Source of the DNA: Candidatus Paraprochloron terpiosi LD05
GTDB lineage: Bacteria; Cyanobacteriota; Cyanobacteriia; Cyanobacteriales; Prochloraceae
Length of the DNA: 64,000 bases
Assembly (NCBI GenBank): GCA_018141785.1
Contig: CP073341.1
Span: forward strand, 496,001 to 560,000
Direction: 5' to 3'
Shown here: one piece after another, positions 25,434 through 33,933 of the stretch
Position numbering within the stretch: the stretch's first letter is position 1
Layout of the letters: every line of letters begins with the position of its first letter
Program-made: the position numbers and the translations under genes
Notes under the pieces: model-generated
What the model was told of the DNA's origin: nothing
What the model saw: only the letters and a program-made list of their open reading frames with translations
The model's database searches: none

Positions 25434-25554
25434 TAGGTGGGCATAAATAAACGTTCAAACGAAGAACTCGCAAATGAAGCCAGAAGCCATTTTTCAAGAG
25501 GTTTTCACCGTTTTGAATCTCCATCGCTATTTTACGAATAATTAAACCCACCTA
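25434..25554. mobile_element. Small TIR element between toxin and immunity genes
   Basis: 121 bases bounded by TAGGTGGGCATAA and TTAAACCCACCTA. The ends form an inverted repeat and a TA dinucleotide flanks each side, as in Tc1/IS630-type MITEs. No coding sequence inside. Confidence 0.55.
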
Positions 25555-25574
25555 TTTACAGTAAAAAAAGTATC

Positions 25575-26912
25575 TTAAGGAAGATTACGATTTGGACGAT
25601 TGTACCAACCCGTACCTCCGTCGTTGACAAGACCACCACGAATGGACTGAGAATATTGGTCCTGACCATAGTATGTATCTATGGTAATATTGGGATATCG
25701 ACGGCTAAATTGCTCAATTACAGATCCACAACTGTTGCAGTAATATCTTTCCGAATATATTCTCAGAGTTCCGTTAGCGCCTATACTTCCTGACCGTATC
25801 TGACGGTCCAGATGTTCTAAAAGATGAACCTCTGAATCCAGTGCCCGACTATGACCTCCCACGTCAAAAGTGTTGAATGTACCTTGAAATCGTCCATTTT
25901 GATTGCGAGGAATTTCTACTCCTCCATAGCGACGTGCGCCACTTACTCCATACTCATTGTAAACCCTCGCACCTTGTTGAGTCGTTAAATCACCAATCGC
26001 GATATTTCTGTCTGTTGGTCCTAGATTCTGATTTGCTCTTATATTATTGGCTTCTTGAGCAGTACACCGGGGATTATGTACCAGCAGTTCTTTCCCTGAC
26101 ACGTAATAGGTATGTGCCTCATCAACCTCAAAGTTATAAACCCGCGTGCTGTCGCGAGACTCTAGGTCAGTGACAGTGGCTGTTTTTCCGCTGAGTTGAA
26201 CTAAGGTGTCCCCCACGCTCAAGTCTTCAGCCTCTACCCAACCATTGGCGGTATAAAACTCGTGTTCTGGGGTAGTGGTAATCGCCTCTTCTCCCACCGT
26301 CACAACCATCGACTCAGGGGCGATGCGAGTAAACAGGTGGGTGACGGGATATTCCCCTTCCTCTCCCGTTTCCTCGTTATAAGCCAGAACCGTATCGCCA
26401 ACGGCAACCTCTTCAATTGCCTTTTCCCCTTCAGCAGTAGCAACCTCAGTTCCAGCCGCAAACGAAGCACAACCGCCAACTTCTGCGTACTCCCTGCCCC
26501 CTTTACTCAGGCGCATTCCGGCTTCCATGCCCAAGAAGAGAATATCGATTCCTAACTGAATGCCATTTCCGACAGAAGGATCGGCGATGGTTTTGTAGGT
26601 ATCGTAACCCACCATACCGGCAAAGGCGACTTGACCGACCCCGGGAACGGCAAATAAAGCCCCCATGCCGAAACCAATGCCAAAGGATTTAGCAACGTCA
26701 CCGATGCTGCCTCCTGCCATGGCGGTGAAGGAAGCATTCATCGTTCCCATCACTCCTCCGGCAACGGCCATCTCTGCCACTGCCGTGCCTATGGTTCCCA
26801 GTCCCGCTGCCGCGATGGCGCCCCGGCTGCCACTCCTACTCCGGCTGCCGCACCGCCGATGGCTGCACCACCTAAAATTCCTCCCCAGGTTTTGCCGGAA
26901 CTCCAATCCCAA
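25575..26912 (-). CDS. RHS polymorphic toxin, C-terminal segment: Hint domain + predicted deaminase toxin
   Basis: Continuation, after a frameshift near 26821-26824, of the RHS protein upstream. The first 30 codons of this frame are out of the true frame. Real protein then has a Gly/Ala-rich hydrophobic stretch. A Hint/pretoxin autoprocessing domain follows: start CASFAAGTEVAT (Cys148 of this frame), TTPEHEFYTANGW (TxxH at 214-217), end YYVSGKELLVHN. The tip, residues about 283-445, has SRALDSEVHLLEHL and GTLRIYSERYYCNSCGSVI, EQFSRRYPNITID. D-S-E (359-361) and C392xxC395 fit the zinc and catalytic sites of deaminase-fold toxins, best the BURPS668_1122-like class. The Hint domain would release the tip; a nucleic-acid or nucleotide deaminase is predicted. 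Confidence 0.75.
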   Translation of the reverse strand: MGLEFRQNLGRNFRWCSHRRCGSRSRSGSRGAIAAAGLGTIGTAVAEMAVAGGVMGTMNASFTAMAGGSIGDVAKSFGIGFGMGALFAVPGVGQVAFAGMVGYDTYKTIADPSVGNGIQLGIDILFLGMEAGMRLSKGGREYAEVGGCASFAAGTEVATAEGEKAIEEVAVGDTVLAYNEETGEEGEYPVTHLFTRIAPESMVVTVGEEAITTTPEHEFYTANGWVEAEDLSVGDTLVQLSGKTATVTDLESRDSTRVYNFEVDEAHTYYVSGKELLVHNPRCTAQEANNIRANQNLGPTDRNIAIGDLTTQQGARVYNEYGVSGARRYGGVEIPRNQNGRFQGTFNTFDVGGHSRALDSEVHLLEHLDRQIRSGSIGANGTLRIYSERYYCNSCGSVIEQFSRRYPNITIDTYYGQDQYSQSIRGGLVNDGGTGWYNRPNRNLP

Positions 26913-29900
26913 CTCGCCGGGTTATAGCTGTGGTTGACCGCTGCACCGCCCATATAACCGCCCACTAGGGCCCCAATCCCGATTATTAACAGGGCAATAA
27001 ATTGTGCCCCGTTGGGATCGATACCGCTGAGGGGATCGCCGTTGCCGTAAACATAGGGGCTGAAGTATTGACGCGCTGGATCCGGGGTGAGGAAGCGCCC
27101 TAAATGCCCATCGTAGTAGCGAGCACCGAAGTAGTAGAGTTCGCTCTTGCTGTCGTATTCCTTGCCCGTAAATTTGGGTCGGAAAACGTCTTGACCGGTG
27201 CTGGAGTTGGCGATGGCGCCGTAGGGTTCGTAGTTGATTTGGCTGACTTGGTTGGCGTTTTCGTCAGTTACTAAGGTGGTACTGCCCAATTGGTCGTAGT
27301 GGAAGAAAAGGGTTTCTCCAGCCACGGGATAGCCATCCCCATTTGCTCCTGGTGTCAGACTTGCTGCCAGGACGCTCGATCCGGTCAGACTGACAGTGGA
27401 GAAGGAAACTAGAGCCAAGGCAAAGGATACAGGACGATGCCATGTTTGCAGTAGCCAGCCTGGATTGTCGGGAGTATTGAGTCCAGTAGCTGTTTCTGGG
27501 GCTATCCAACCCAGGCTTGCCAAGGCACGAGCCACCATTGCCCGATTTTTGCCCGTCCAACTGTCGGGGGATGCCGATCGCCAGATGCGATATATCCACA
27601 GCAGTAAGGTGCACAACAGCCAACTGATGAGTACAAAAGCAACGAGACTTTGATCCACATGAGCAGCGAAGGCCAGTTGGTTTAATTTCCCTTGTACGAA
27701 TTTAGCTAAACCGCCCCAAGAACTTGGATTGTAGAGGGAGGCTTCTAGGCGAGCCCCATTGGTATGAATGGCGGCCAGGAGATTGACATTGCTGCCATTT
27801 TTGGAAATTGCTGCGATGGGTCCTTGAGGACCGACAATATATTTGGTGTGGATTTGAGCATTATCTGCTTTGCGCACCACCTCGTAGAGGGAGGCAACAT
27901 AATAAGTTGTGGTTCCGTCCGCTTCTTTTTTACTCAGGCGGTTGTCAAAATCATCGTAGGTAAATTGGTTTACGGTTCCCGAACCTGCTTTATCAACTTG
28001 GGAAAGGCGGTTTTGAGCATCGTAGCTGTAACTCCAAGGTGCATACTGGGTTGTATTGCCGTTGGCATCGTAGGTTGCCGCCGCCAGCTGGTGTTTTTTA
28101 TCGGTTTTGTAGTTGTAGGTGGTGTCGTTGCGCTTGGTAATATTTCCTGCGCGATCGTATTCGTAGCTCAGGTTTGGATAGGGCCCGCTAGCGCTCTCCA
28201 GTCGTCCGACGATATCGTAGCCAAAGTTTTGGCTGAGTCCTTTTTGCGCATTGTCAGTGAGAGCGCGGAGTTTATTGGCTTTATTCCAGGTGTAGTTGAA
28301 GTTGAAGTAGGTATGAGCGCCTTTTTCCGTCGTACTGGTGGTAATGCGCCCGATGGCGTCGTAGGTGTAGTTTGACTCTACATTGTTGCGATAAAGAACT
28401 TCACCTATGTCTCCAAGGGCAGTGTAGTTGTAGTAAGCAGCGATAGTTGTAAAGCCACTTTCTCCAGTATCTTTAAGTGCAACTCTCTTAAGTTCTCCAC
28501 CATCATAGTAAGTATGGCGAACCTCCGCACCGTCGGGATAGGTTATGATATCGGGACGACCTGCGGCATCGTAAGTGTATTGACTGAGGTAGGTTTCTTG
28601 ACTGCTGTTACCGTCGGTATCGATTTTAACTGCTTCTTCCTTGACCTGACCGCGATTATCGTAGGCAAATGTATAGGTGGCTTTTGGCATAACTATTTTA
28701 GTTAACGCCCCTTTACCATTGTCTACATCGGAATCATCATATTCGTAGGTGATGGTTTTCTCTAGGGATGAGTTGCTGTTATAAACCTGTTTCCGGCATG
28801 TACGACCCAAGTTATCGTACTCTAAGCTAATTTTCTGATTTTTAGCATCGATTTGACTGGCGAGTTTGCCGTTGTCGTTATAGCTGTATTTGGTTGTTCC
28901 CGTTTCAGCTGTCGTTTCCGAGATGAGTTGCCCCAGGGAGTTGTACGCCATGTTGGTGTTTTGTCCGAGGGGATCGGTAATGGTTGTTACTTGTCCCAGG
29001 CGATCGTAACTGTAGGAGGCACTGCTGCTATCCGGTGCCTTTTTCTCCTTCACCCAACTGCGAGAGGTATCTTTCACCAGGGATTCAACCAGATCCGTGC
29101 CGCTGGCATTGTTGCGGGGATCGGGAGAGTAATAGGTTGTTTGGCGATCGTCGTCCAGTTTATCGTAGTTAATTTGGGTAACAGCACCCACTGGATCGGT
29201 GGTTTTGATGAGATATCCGTGAACGTTATATTCATATGCGAGGAAGTTCCCTGTCTCCCCAGCATAATAGGGGAGGGACTCTCGGGCAGTTTGTCCGACG
29301 GAGTTGAATTGGACTGTGTTCGTTATAATTTTGCCGTCATCACCTTTAGACTCAGTTTGGTAAGTCCGTCCCAACCCATCGATATATTCCCGCTCCCAAA
29401 GCCAAGTATTATCTGGAGTGTTGCTCCCATTCCACTCAGTTCGATAGGAAGTCTTCACCGACATCCCGCTTGCTTCGGCTAAAAACTCGGTCTTGTTTAG
29501 GGTAACTAAATCATTGCTATCTGGTTTGATGCCCTGAATTTCCAAGACGCGACCAAATCCATCGATGCCGCTGTCGGCAATGGCCATTGTGGTATGACCG
29601 TTGGGATCTACCACTTGGGTTTTGATGCCGAATTTCGGTTCGTAGGTTGTGCGAACTGTTAAACTCTGACTGCCTGCCGAGGGGGAGGGGGTAGTGCGTT
29701 GTTGGGGAAATGTGTGATATTTGCTTTCGTAGGTAGTGCTGCTGGTATTACCCAAGGGATCGGTCAGGGATGTCACGTTACCGTAGGTATCATAGCCAGT
29801 GGTGGTAGTCAGCCATTTTCCTTCTTGGGTGTCATCCGGGCCACTTTTATCCCGCCAGTTGCTGTGACTGGTTAAATTCATCTGGCCATCGTAGCCGAAT

Positions 29901-31810
29901 TGCTCCCAGCGCAAATCCGTGGAGGCATTCCAGTTACTGAAGTTGTTACAACCTGCTGCACTGTTAACGATTTTTTGTTGGCTGGGGTAGAAACTCTTCC
30001 ACCAATCCGCTCCTGTGCCGTTTTCGTAGGCGAGACAGGTGTATACGTTGTCGTTGGCATCCGTTACATCTCCTAAGTCTGAGGTAACGGTCACGTTTTG
30101 ATAGTTACTGTCGTACTGATAGGTGCGTTTGAGGGTGTAGTTATATGTTCCTTCTGTGTAGTGCTCGAGGGCGACGGCGGTTTTCCAGAATTTATAGATG
30201 CCGTTGCTGTCTTTGGGGGAAGATTCGTAACTGGAAGCCGTTTTCCCCAACAAGTCACCTTGATGTTCCAAATCCCAGATTTCCTGATCATCTATCATTC
30301 CCAATAAGGGGAAGTCTGTATGATGAGTGGTGATAGTTTTGGTTTGGTTTTGGTTATCTATCAGGATAGTTTTCTCAAATCCGAGCCAACCGCGATGGCG
30401 ATCTACTTTTGCCCCTTCGTATTGGTGGTTGTAGATAAAGGTATTGGTGGGGTTGGTTGCCTTATCTTTAATGGTATGCTGAGAAACCACGTACATGGAA
30501 TTCTGCACCCTCACGATGGTATCCGATGAGTGCAAGGTTAACGTGTAGGGGCTGGTGTCTCCCCCATATCCATTTATTTTGAGGTAATAGCGTCCTGGGT
30601 TAGTTGCGTTATAGGTTCCTTCTTCCGGGTTATTGGTGCTGTTTCCTTGTTTTACTGGTTGGGAAAGATTTGACTCCTGGTAAAGGAACCAATTTAAATT
30701 TTGGTTATTATCGCTGGCCACTGAAATCGTAATTTCCCGAGGCGAAGGGATATCAAAGGCAAACCAGTCTTCGTCGCTGCTGGATGAGATGTTACCGCGA
30801 ACCACAACGTCGGTGCTACCTAAGCCATTAGCAGAATTCGCAGTGCCATTATTTTCCGTCTCTGTTACTTCTTTGGTGTAAACTGTGCTGTCTGTTAGGG
30901 GTTTGTATTCAATTTGGGTTTGCCCGCCGAGTCCGTTGGTGATGGTGGTCAGACGCTCACTTCTGCCCTCGGATGTAGACACCAAAATCCGACCTTCACT
31001 AAAACCCACTACGTCAGACAGACCATCCCCATTGACATCTACCAGCGTTCTTATGTAATTATCTTTACACCATCCTTGTTCACAACCAAAATCTTGGATC
31101 CACGTCTTACCAGGCTCGAAACTCGTCCCATTCGATGTAGACACAAAAATCCGACCTTCACTAAAACCCACTACGTCAGACAGACCATCCCCATTGACAT
31201 CTACCAGCGTTCTTATGTAATTATCTTTACACCATCCTTGTTCACAACCAAAATCTTGGATCCACGTCTTACCAGGCTCGAAACTCGTCCCATTCGATGT
31301 AGACACAAAAATCCGACCTTCACTAAAACCCACTACGTCAGACAGACCATCCCCATTGACATCTACCAGCGTTCTTATGTAATTATCTTTACACCATCCT
31401 TGTTCACAACCAAAATCTTGGATCCACGTCTTACCAGGCTCGAAACTCGTCCCATTCGATGTAGACACAAAAATCCGACCTTCACTAAAACCCACTACGT
31501 CAGACAGACCATCCCCATTGACATCTGCCAGCGTTCTTATGTAATTATCTTTACACCATCCTTGTTCACAACCAAAATCTTGGATCCACGTCTTACCAGG
31601 CTCGAAACTCGTCCCATTCGATGTAGACACAAAAATCCGACCTTCACTAAAACCCACTACGTCAGACAGACCATCCCCATTGACATCTGCCAGCGTTCTT
31701 ATGTAATTATCTTTACACCATCCTTTGTTCACAACCAAAATCTTGGATCCACGTCTTACCAGGCTCGAAACTCGTCCCATTCGATGTAGACACAAAAATC
31801 CGACCTTCAC
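26789..31810 (-). CDS. RHS polymorphic toxin, middle segment: FG-GAP repeats + RHS repeats + RHS core
   Basis: Frame of 1673 codons, in true frame from about 31726 downward. It starts with five near-identical FG-GAP/VCBS-type modules (DVNGDGLSDVVGFSEGRIF). A pre-peptidase C-terminal-like domain follows (SSDEDWFAFDIPSPREITIS). Next come dozens of YD/RHS repeats (YDTYGNVTSLTDPLGN, YDRLGQVTTITDPLGQ, YEYDRAGNITKRND) that form a hollow beta-cocoon in known RHS/TcdB structures. A hydrophobic pair of segments (FVLISWLLCTLLLWIYRIW, then FALALVSFSTVSL) interrupts the repeats. The RHS core signature YYFGARYYDGHLGRFLTPDP follows. The frame ends at a stop near 26789 after a one-base loss in a C-run; the true continuation is the next segment. 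Confidence 0.8.
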   Translation of the reverse strand: MKVGFLCLHRMGRVSSLVRRGSKILVVNKGWCKDNYIRTLADVNGDGLSDVVGFSEGRIFVSTSNGTSFEPGKTWIQDFGCEQGWCKDNYIRTLADVNGDGLSDVVGFSEGRIFVSTSNGTSFEPGKTWIQDFGCEQGWCKDNYIRTLVDVNGDGLSDVVGFSEGRIFVSTSNGTSFEPGKTWIQDFGCEQGWCKDNYIRTLVDVNGDGLSDVVGFSEGRIFVSTSNGTSFEPGKTWIQDFGCEQGWCKDNYIRTLVDVNGDGLSDVVGFSEGRILVSTSEGRSERLTTITNGLGGQTQIEYKPLTDSTVYTKEVTETENNGTANSANGLGSTDVVVRGNISSSSDEDWFAFDIPSPREITISVASDNNQNLNWFLYQESNLSQPVKQGNSTNNPEEGTYNATNPGRYYLKINGYGGDTSPYTLTLHSSDTIVRVQNSMYVVSQHTIKDKATNPTNTFIYNHQYEGAKVDRHRGWLGFEKTILIDNQNQTKTITTHHTDFPLLGMIDDQEIWDLEHQGDLLGKTASSYESSPKDSNGIYKFWKTAVALEHYTEGTYNYTLKRTYQYDSNYQNVTVTSDLGDVTDANDNVYTCLAYENGTGADWWKSFYPSQQKIVNSAAGCNNFSNWNASTDLRWEQFGYDGQMNLTSHSNWRDKSGPDDTQEGKWLTTTTGYDTYGNVTSLTDPLGNTSSTTYESKYHTFPQQRTTPSPSAGSQSLTVRTTYEPKFGIKTQVVDPNGHTTMAIADSGIDGFGRVLEIQGIKPDSNDLVTLNKTEFLAEASGMSVKTSYRTEWNGSNTPDNTWLWEREYIDGLGRTYQTESKGDDGKIITNTVQFNSVGQTARESLPYYAGETGNFLAYEYNVHGYLIKTTDPVGAVTQINYDKLDDDRQTTYYSPDPRNNASGTDLVESLVKDTSRSWVKEKKAPDSSSASYSYDRLGQVTTITDPLGQNTNMAYNSLGQLISETTAETGTTKYSYNDNGKLASQIDAKNQKISLEYDNLGRTCRKQVYNSNSSLEKTITYEYDDSDVDNGKGALTKIVMPKATYTFAYDNRGQVKEEAVKIDTDGNSSQETYLSQYTYDAAGRPDIITYPDGAEVRHTYYDGGELKRVALKDTGESGFTTIAAYYNYTALGDIGEVLYRNNVESNYTYDAIGRITTSTTEKGAHTYFNFNYTWNKANKLRALTDNAQKGLSQNFGYDIVGRLESASGPYPNLSYEYDRAGNITKRNDTTYNYKTDKKHQLAAATYDANGNTTQYAPWSYSYDAQNRLSQVDKAGSGTVNQFTYDDFDNRLSKKEADGTTTYYVASLYEVVRKADNAQIHTKYIVGPQGPIAAISKNGSNVNLLAAIHTNGARLEASLYNPSSWGGLAKFVQGKLNQLAFAAHVDQSLVAFVLISWLLCTLLLWIYRIWRSASPDSWTGKNRAMVARALASLGWIAPETATGLNTPDNPGWLLQTWHRPVSFALALVSFSTVSLTGSSVLAASLTPGANGDGYPVAGETLFFHYDQLGSTTLVTDENANQVSQINYEPYGAIANSSTGQDVFRPKFTGKEYDSKSELYYFGARYYDGHLGRFLTPDPARQYFSPYVYGNGDPLSGIDPNGAQFIALLIIGIGALVGGYMGGAAVNHSYNPASWDWSSGKTWGGILGGAAIGGAAAGVGVAAGAPSRQRDWEP

Positions 31811-32075
31811 TAAAACCCACTACGTCAGACAGACCATCCCCATTGACATCTGCCAGCGTTCTTATGTAATTATCTTTACACCATCCTTGTTCACAACCAA
31901 AATCTTGGATCCACGTCTTACCAGGCTCGAAACTCGTCCCATTCGATGTAGACACAAAAATCCGACCTTCACTAAAACCCACTACGTCAGACAGACCATC
32001 CCCATTGACATCTGCCAGCGTTCTTATGTAATTATCTTTACACCATCCTTGTTCACAACCAAAATCTTGGATCCA
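30979..32075. repeat. Tandem 162-bp repeats inside the RHS toxin gene
   Basis: Nearly seven copies of a 162-bp (54-codon) unit encoding FG-GAP modules, almost identical in DNA. Unit landmarks (ATCTTGGATCCA) lie at 31091, 31253, 31415, 31577, 31740, 31902 and 32064; the 163-base step contains the frameshift. Three left-hand units read TLVD and the others TLAD. High identity implies recent expansion or gene conversion. Confidence 0.9.
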
Positions 32076-33233
32076 TTGACTAATCCTACCAAATTCCTGC
32101 TTTCCATTCTCATAGCTAAAGGCGGTTGGTGGCAAACACACCCCAACAGCATCGCATTCCTCAAGTTGTGTCAATAAACTGCGCCCTGTTGCCGTGCCGT
32201 ATTCGTAAGCAAGGCGATATTCCTTGACTAGATTGTTCGCTGTTTCAATACTGTTCCCATCTCCATCCAGATCCACATAGGTTTTAATCCGTGCCAGTCG
32301 CTTCGTTGTTTCGGCTTCGGAACCCCCCACATAAGCAATAATATTGTCGTTGCGATTTTCATACTCAAACTTCACCAAGCGCTGGGGGGTGACATTGGAG
32401 TTCCCCGTGTAACGAACTGCCGTGGGATAATAGCCGAGAAATGCTCTGCTGATACTTCTTCTTACTCGGCTTGCATCCTCTTGATAGCTGACGTCCACAA
32501 AGTTGCCATTGCGATCGCTTATCTTATTTAAAGCCCAAACTCGCACTGCTCCATCAGAGCGCCCCCTCGCTAAAATCCGGGAATCATCAGTATTGCCAAA
32601 CTCCATCTGATGCCCATCTTTGGTCGTCACTGTAAACGAGCGCGGTCCATTTTTCCCCGATTCTGTATGGGAAATAACTCTTACCCAAGTCTCTCGTTCC
32701 GTGCGATACTCCGTCCCATTTGCCCCGTAGTTGCCGCTCACTGCCATTAATCGCTGGCCGTCAAAACAGAAGCGATCATCGTTATTGAAGTCCACGCCCC
32801 CTCTCACACCATCGGTGGCAATGGTTTTGCCGCACCGCGCGATCGCCGACAGTCCGGCTAACTCCCAACCCACCCCCAATAGCCCGTTTCCCTGTTGGCT
32901 GTTGTAAACCAGGGATAGATTTGGTTGTACTCCATTGGTTCCCGGCGGAACTTCAATAGGAACCGTATAGGTTGCCCCTCCGTTCCCGTTAACGGCAAAC
33001 TCCCCAGGAATGGTCCCCACTTCGACGCTAGAAGCAGGAGCGGCTACAGCCAACTGACTGGGAAAGTTCCCTCCAAGCTGCCAGGTGGGCAAAAAGGAGA
33101 ACAGCACAAAAATTAGTGTTGCTGCAATTAATGTCAGACTCTTTAACTCAATCCTCATTTTGGCTGATACAAAAGACTGAAACTTTTCGCCAATGCTTTG
33201 GGTTGCCGAGATTTTATGACTGTAGCCACTCAT
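31713..33233 (-). CDS. RHS polymorphic toxin, N-terminal segment: signal + SpvB-like + first FG-GAP repeats
   Basis: Starts at ATG 33233 behind GAGGGAA. A 25-residue lead is followed by a hydrophobic helix (SLTLIAATLIFVLFSFLP) that is a signal peptide or anchor. Then comes a SpvB-like region: ATYTVPIEVPPGTNGVQPN, LSLVYNSQQGNGLLGVGWEL, then MEFGNTDDSRILARGRSDG and further TcdB-like features. Two FG-GAP modules (NGDGLSDVVGFSEG) end the frame, which stops after CEQRMV because a T is inserted in a CCTTTG run near 31724-31726; the sister repeats read CCTTG. With that base removed the frame joins the middle segment. The whole protein would be about 2500 residues. Confidence 0.8.
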   Translation of the reverse strand: MSGYSHKISATQSIGEKFQSFVSAKMRIELKSLTLIAATLIFVLFSFLPTWQLGGNFPSQLAVAAPASSVEVGTIPGEFAVNGNGGATYTVPIEVPPGTNGVQPNLSLVYNSQQGNGLLGVGWELAGLSAIARCGKTIATDGVRGGVDFNNDDRFCFDGQRLMAVSGNYGANGTEYRTERETWVRVISHTESGKNGPRSFTVTTKDGHQMEFGNTDDSRILARGRSDGAVRVWALNKISDRNGNFVDVSYQEDASRVRRSISRAFLGYYPTAVRYTGNSNVTPQRLVKFEYENRNDNIIAYVGGSEAETTKRLARIKTYVDLDGDGNSIETANNLVKEYRLAYEYGTATGRSLLTQLEECDAVGVCLPPTAFSYENGKQEFGRISQWIQDFGCEQGWCKDNYIRTLADVNGDGLSDVVGFSEGRIFVSTSNGTSFEPGKTWIQDFGCEQGWCKDNYIRTLADVNGDGLSDVVGFSEGRIFVSTSNGTSFEPGKTWIQDFGCEQRMV

Positions 33234-33276
33234 TAGACATTCCCTCTGTTTTTTTGGTTAACCACAACTATAACAA

Positions 33277-33316
33277 CTCCTCTGTTAAGCTGTCAATTCC
33301 TCTGTTAAGCTGTCAA
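33277..33316. repeat. Short tandem repeat upstream of the RHS toxin gene
   Basis: CCTCTGTTAAGCTGTCAATT occurs twice in succession, 40-60 bases upstream of the toxin start. It could be part of the promoter or an operator pair; nothing else supports this. Confidence 0.4.
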
Positions 33317-33470
33317 TCAATTTACACAAAACTTAACAATTGGCCAAAGCACTGACTACGGGCGGCGGATGTGGTCAAAACCAGCTGGTAATATTTCAAG
33401 CTCCGATTGACACCAACCGGAATTTCCTTTATCATCAAACTATATCGATAGATTTTTGAGAAAATATTCT

Positions 33471-33731
33471 ATGAGTAATCACAGCCAAGCTGCCTGCGCC
33501 AAACACTATATCGGAACCCAGAAAGCCTCTTTTCTCCTCAACATCAGTGCCGTGAGATTGCGCCAATTGTTGCAGCATGGACGAGTTATAGGAGCTTACA
33601 AGTCCGGTAGACGCTGGCTCATACCCCTAAAGAAGGGCCTGCCCCAAATTACACCGGGCAAGAGGGGTCCTGCCGGTACTTGGAGTAGGAGGCGGCGCCA
33701 GGTTAATACCAGGATTGATTCATGTCAATAG
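33471..33731 (+). CDS. Small helix-turn-helix (excisionase-like) protein
   Basis: 86 residues from ATG 33471 (an upstream TTG at 33456 is less likely). ASFLLNISAVRLRQLLQHGR followed by VIGAYKSGRRWLIPLKK is a winged-helix layout like MerR/excisionase HTH_17 domains. The tail is short and basic (GKRGPAGTWSRRRRQ). It overlaps the start of the next small gene by about 17 bases. A DNA-binding role is likely; the target is unknown. Divergent from the RHS toxin. Confidence 0.6.
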   Translation: MSNHSQAACAKHYIGTQKASFLLNISAVRLRQLLQHGRVIGAYKSGRRWLIPLKKGLPQITPGKRGPAGTWSRRRRQVNTRIDSCQ

Positions 33732-33933
33732 ACAGGTTTTGGCCTCTAACAGGAAAAATGGTACTAACGAACCTCCCATTTCTGTGAGAATTGGAGCCAA
33801 GACCTACTTTTGCCATGAAGCGGATATTCCCGGTAATGCCAAGATGATTTACAGGCCCCACAAATCTTTGCCTTGCGGGGCTGTGCTTTGGTTGGAGGTG
33901 CCCCCGGATGTGGTGATTGGGATGAAACACTAA
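33715..33933 (+). CDS. Hypothetical protein, 72 aa, coupled to the HTH gene
   Basis: Begins at TTG 33715 within the end of the HTH gene (MIHVNRQVLASNRKNG) and continues PPISVRIGAKTYFCHEADIP, KSLPCGAVLWLEVPPDVVIG. The composition is coding-like. I do not recognise a family. The overlapping arrangement suggests translational coupling with the HTH protein. The non-ATG start makes the exact 5' end uncertain. Confidence 0.5.
   Translation: MIHVNRQVLASNRKNGTNEPPISVRIGAKTYFCHEADIPGNAKMIYRPHKSLPCGAVLWLEVPPDVVIGMKH

Noticed and set aside
27764..29482. Plus-strand frames of 203 and 209 codons over the RHS region
   Set aside because: Antisense to RHS repeats; hydrophobic composition results from reading Tyr/Asp-rich codons backwards.
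30979..32075. CRISPR-like array
   Set aside because: The units are contiguous 162-bp coding repeats without spacers.
30914..32177. Long plus-strand open frames across the toxin repeat array
   Set aside because: They are the antisense of the 162-bp FG-GAP repeats; the repeat of the same peptide (CRHKNPTFTKTHYVRQTI) only mirrors the coding strand.
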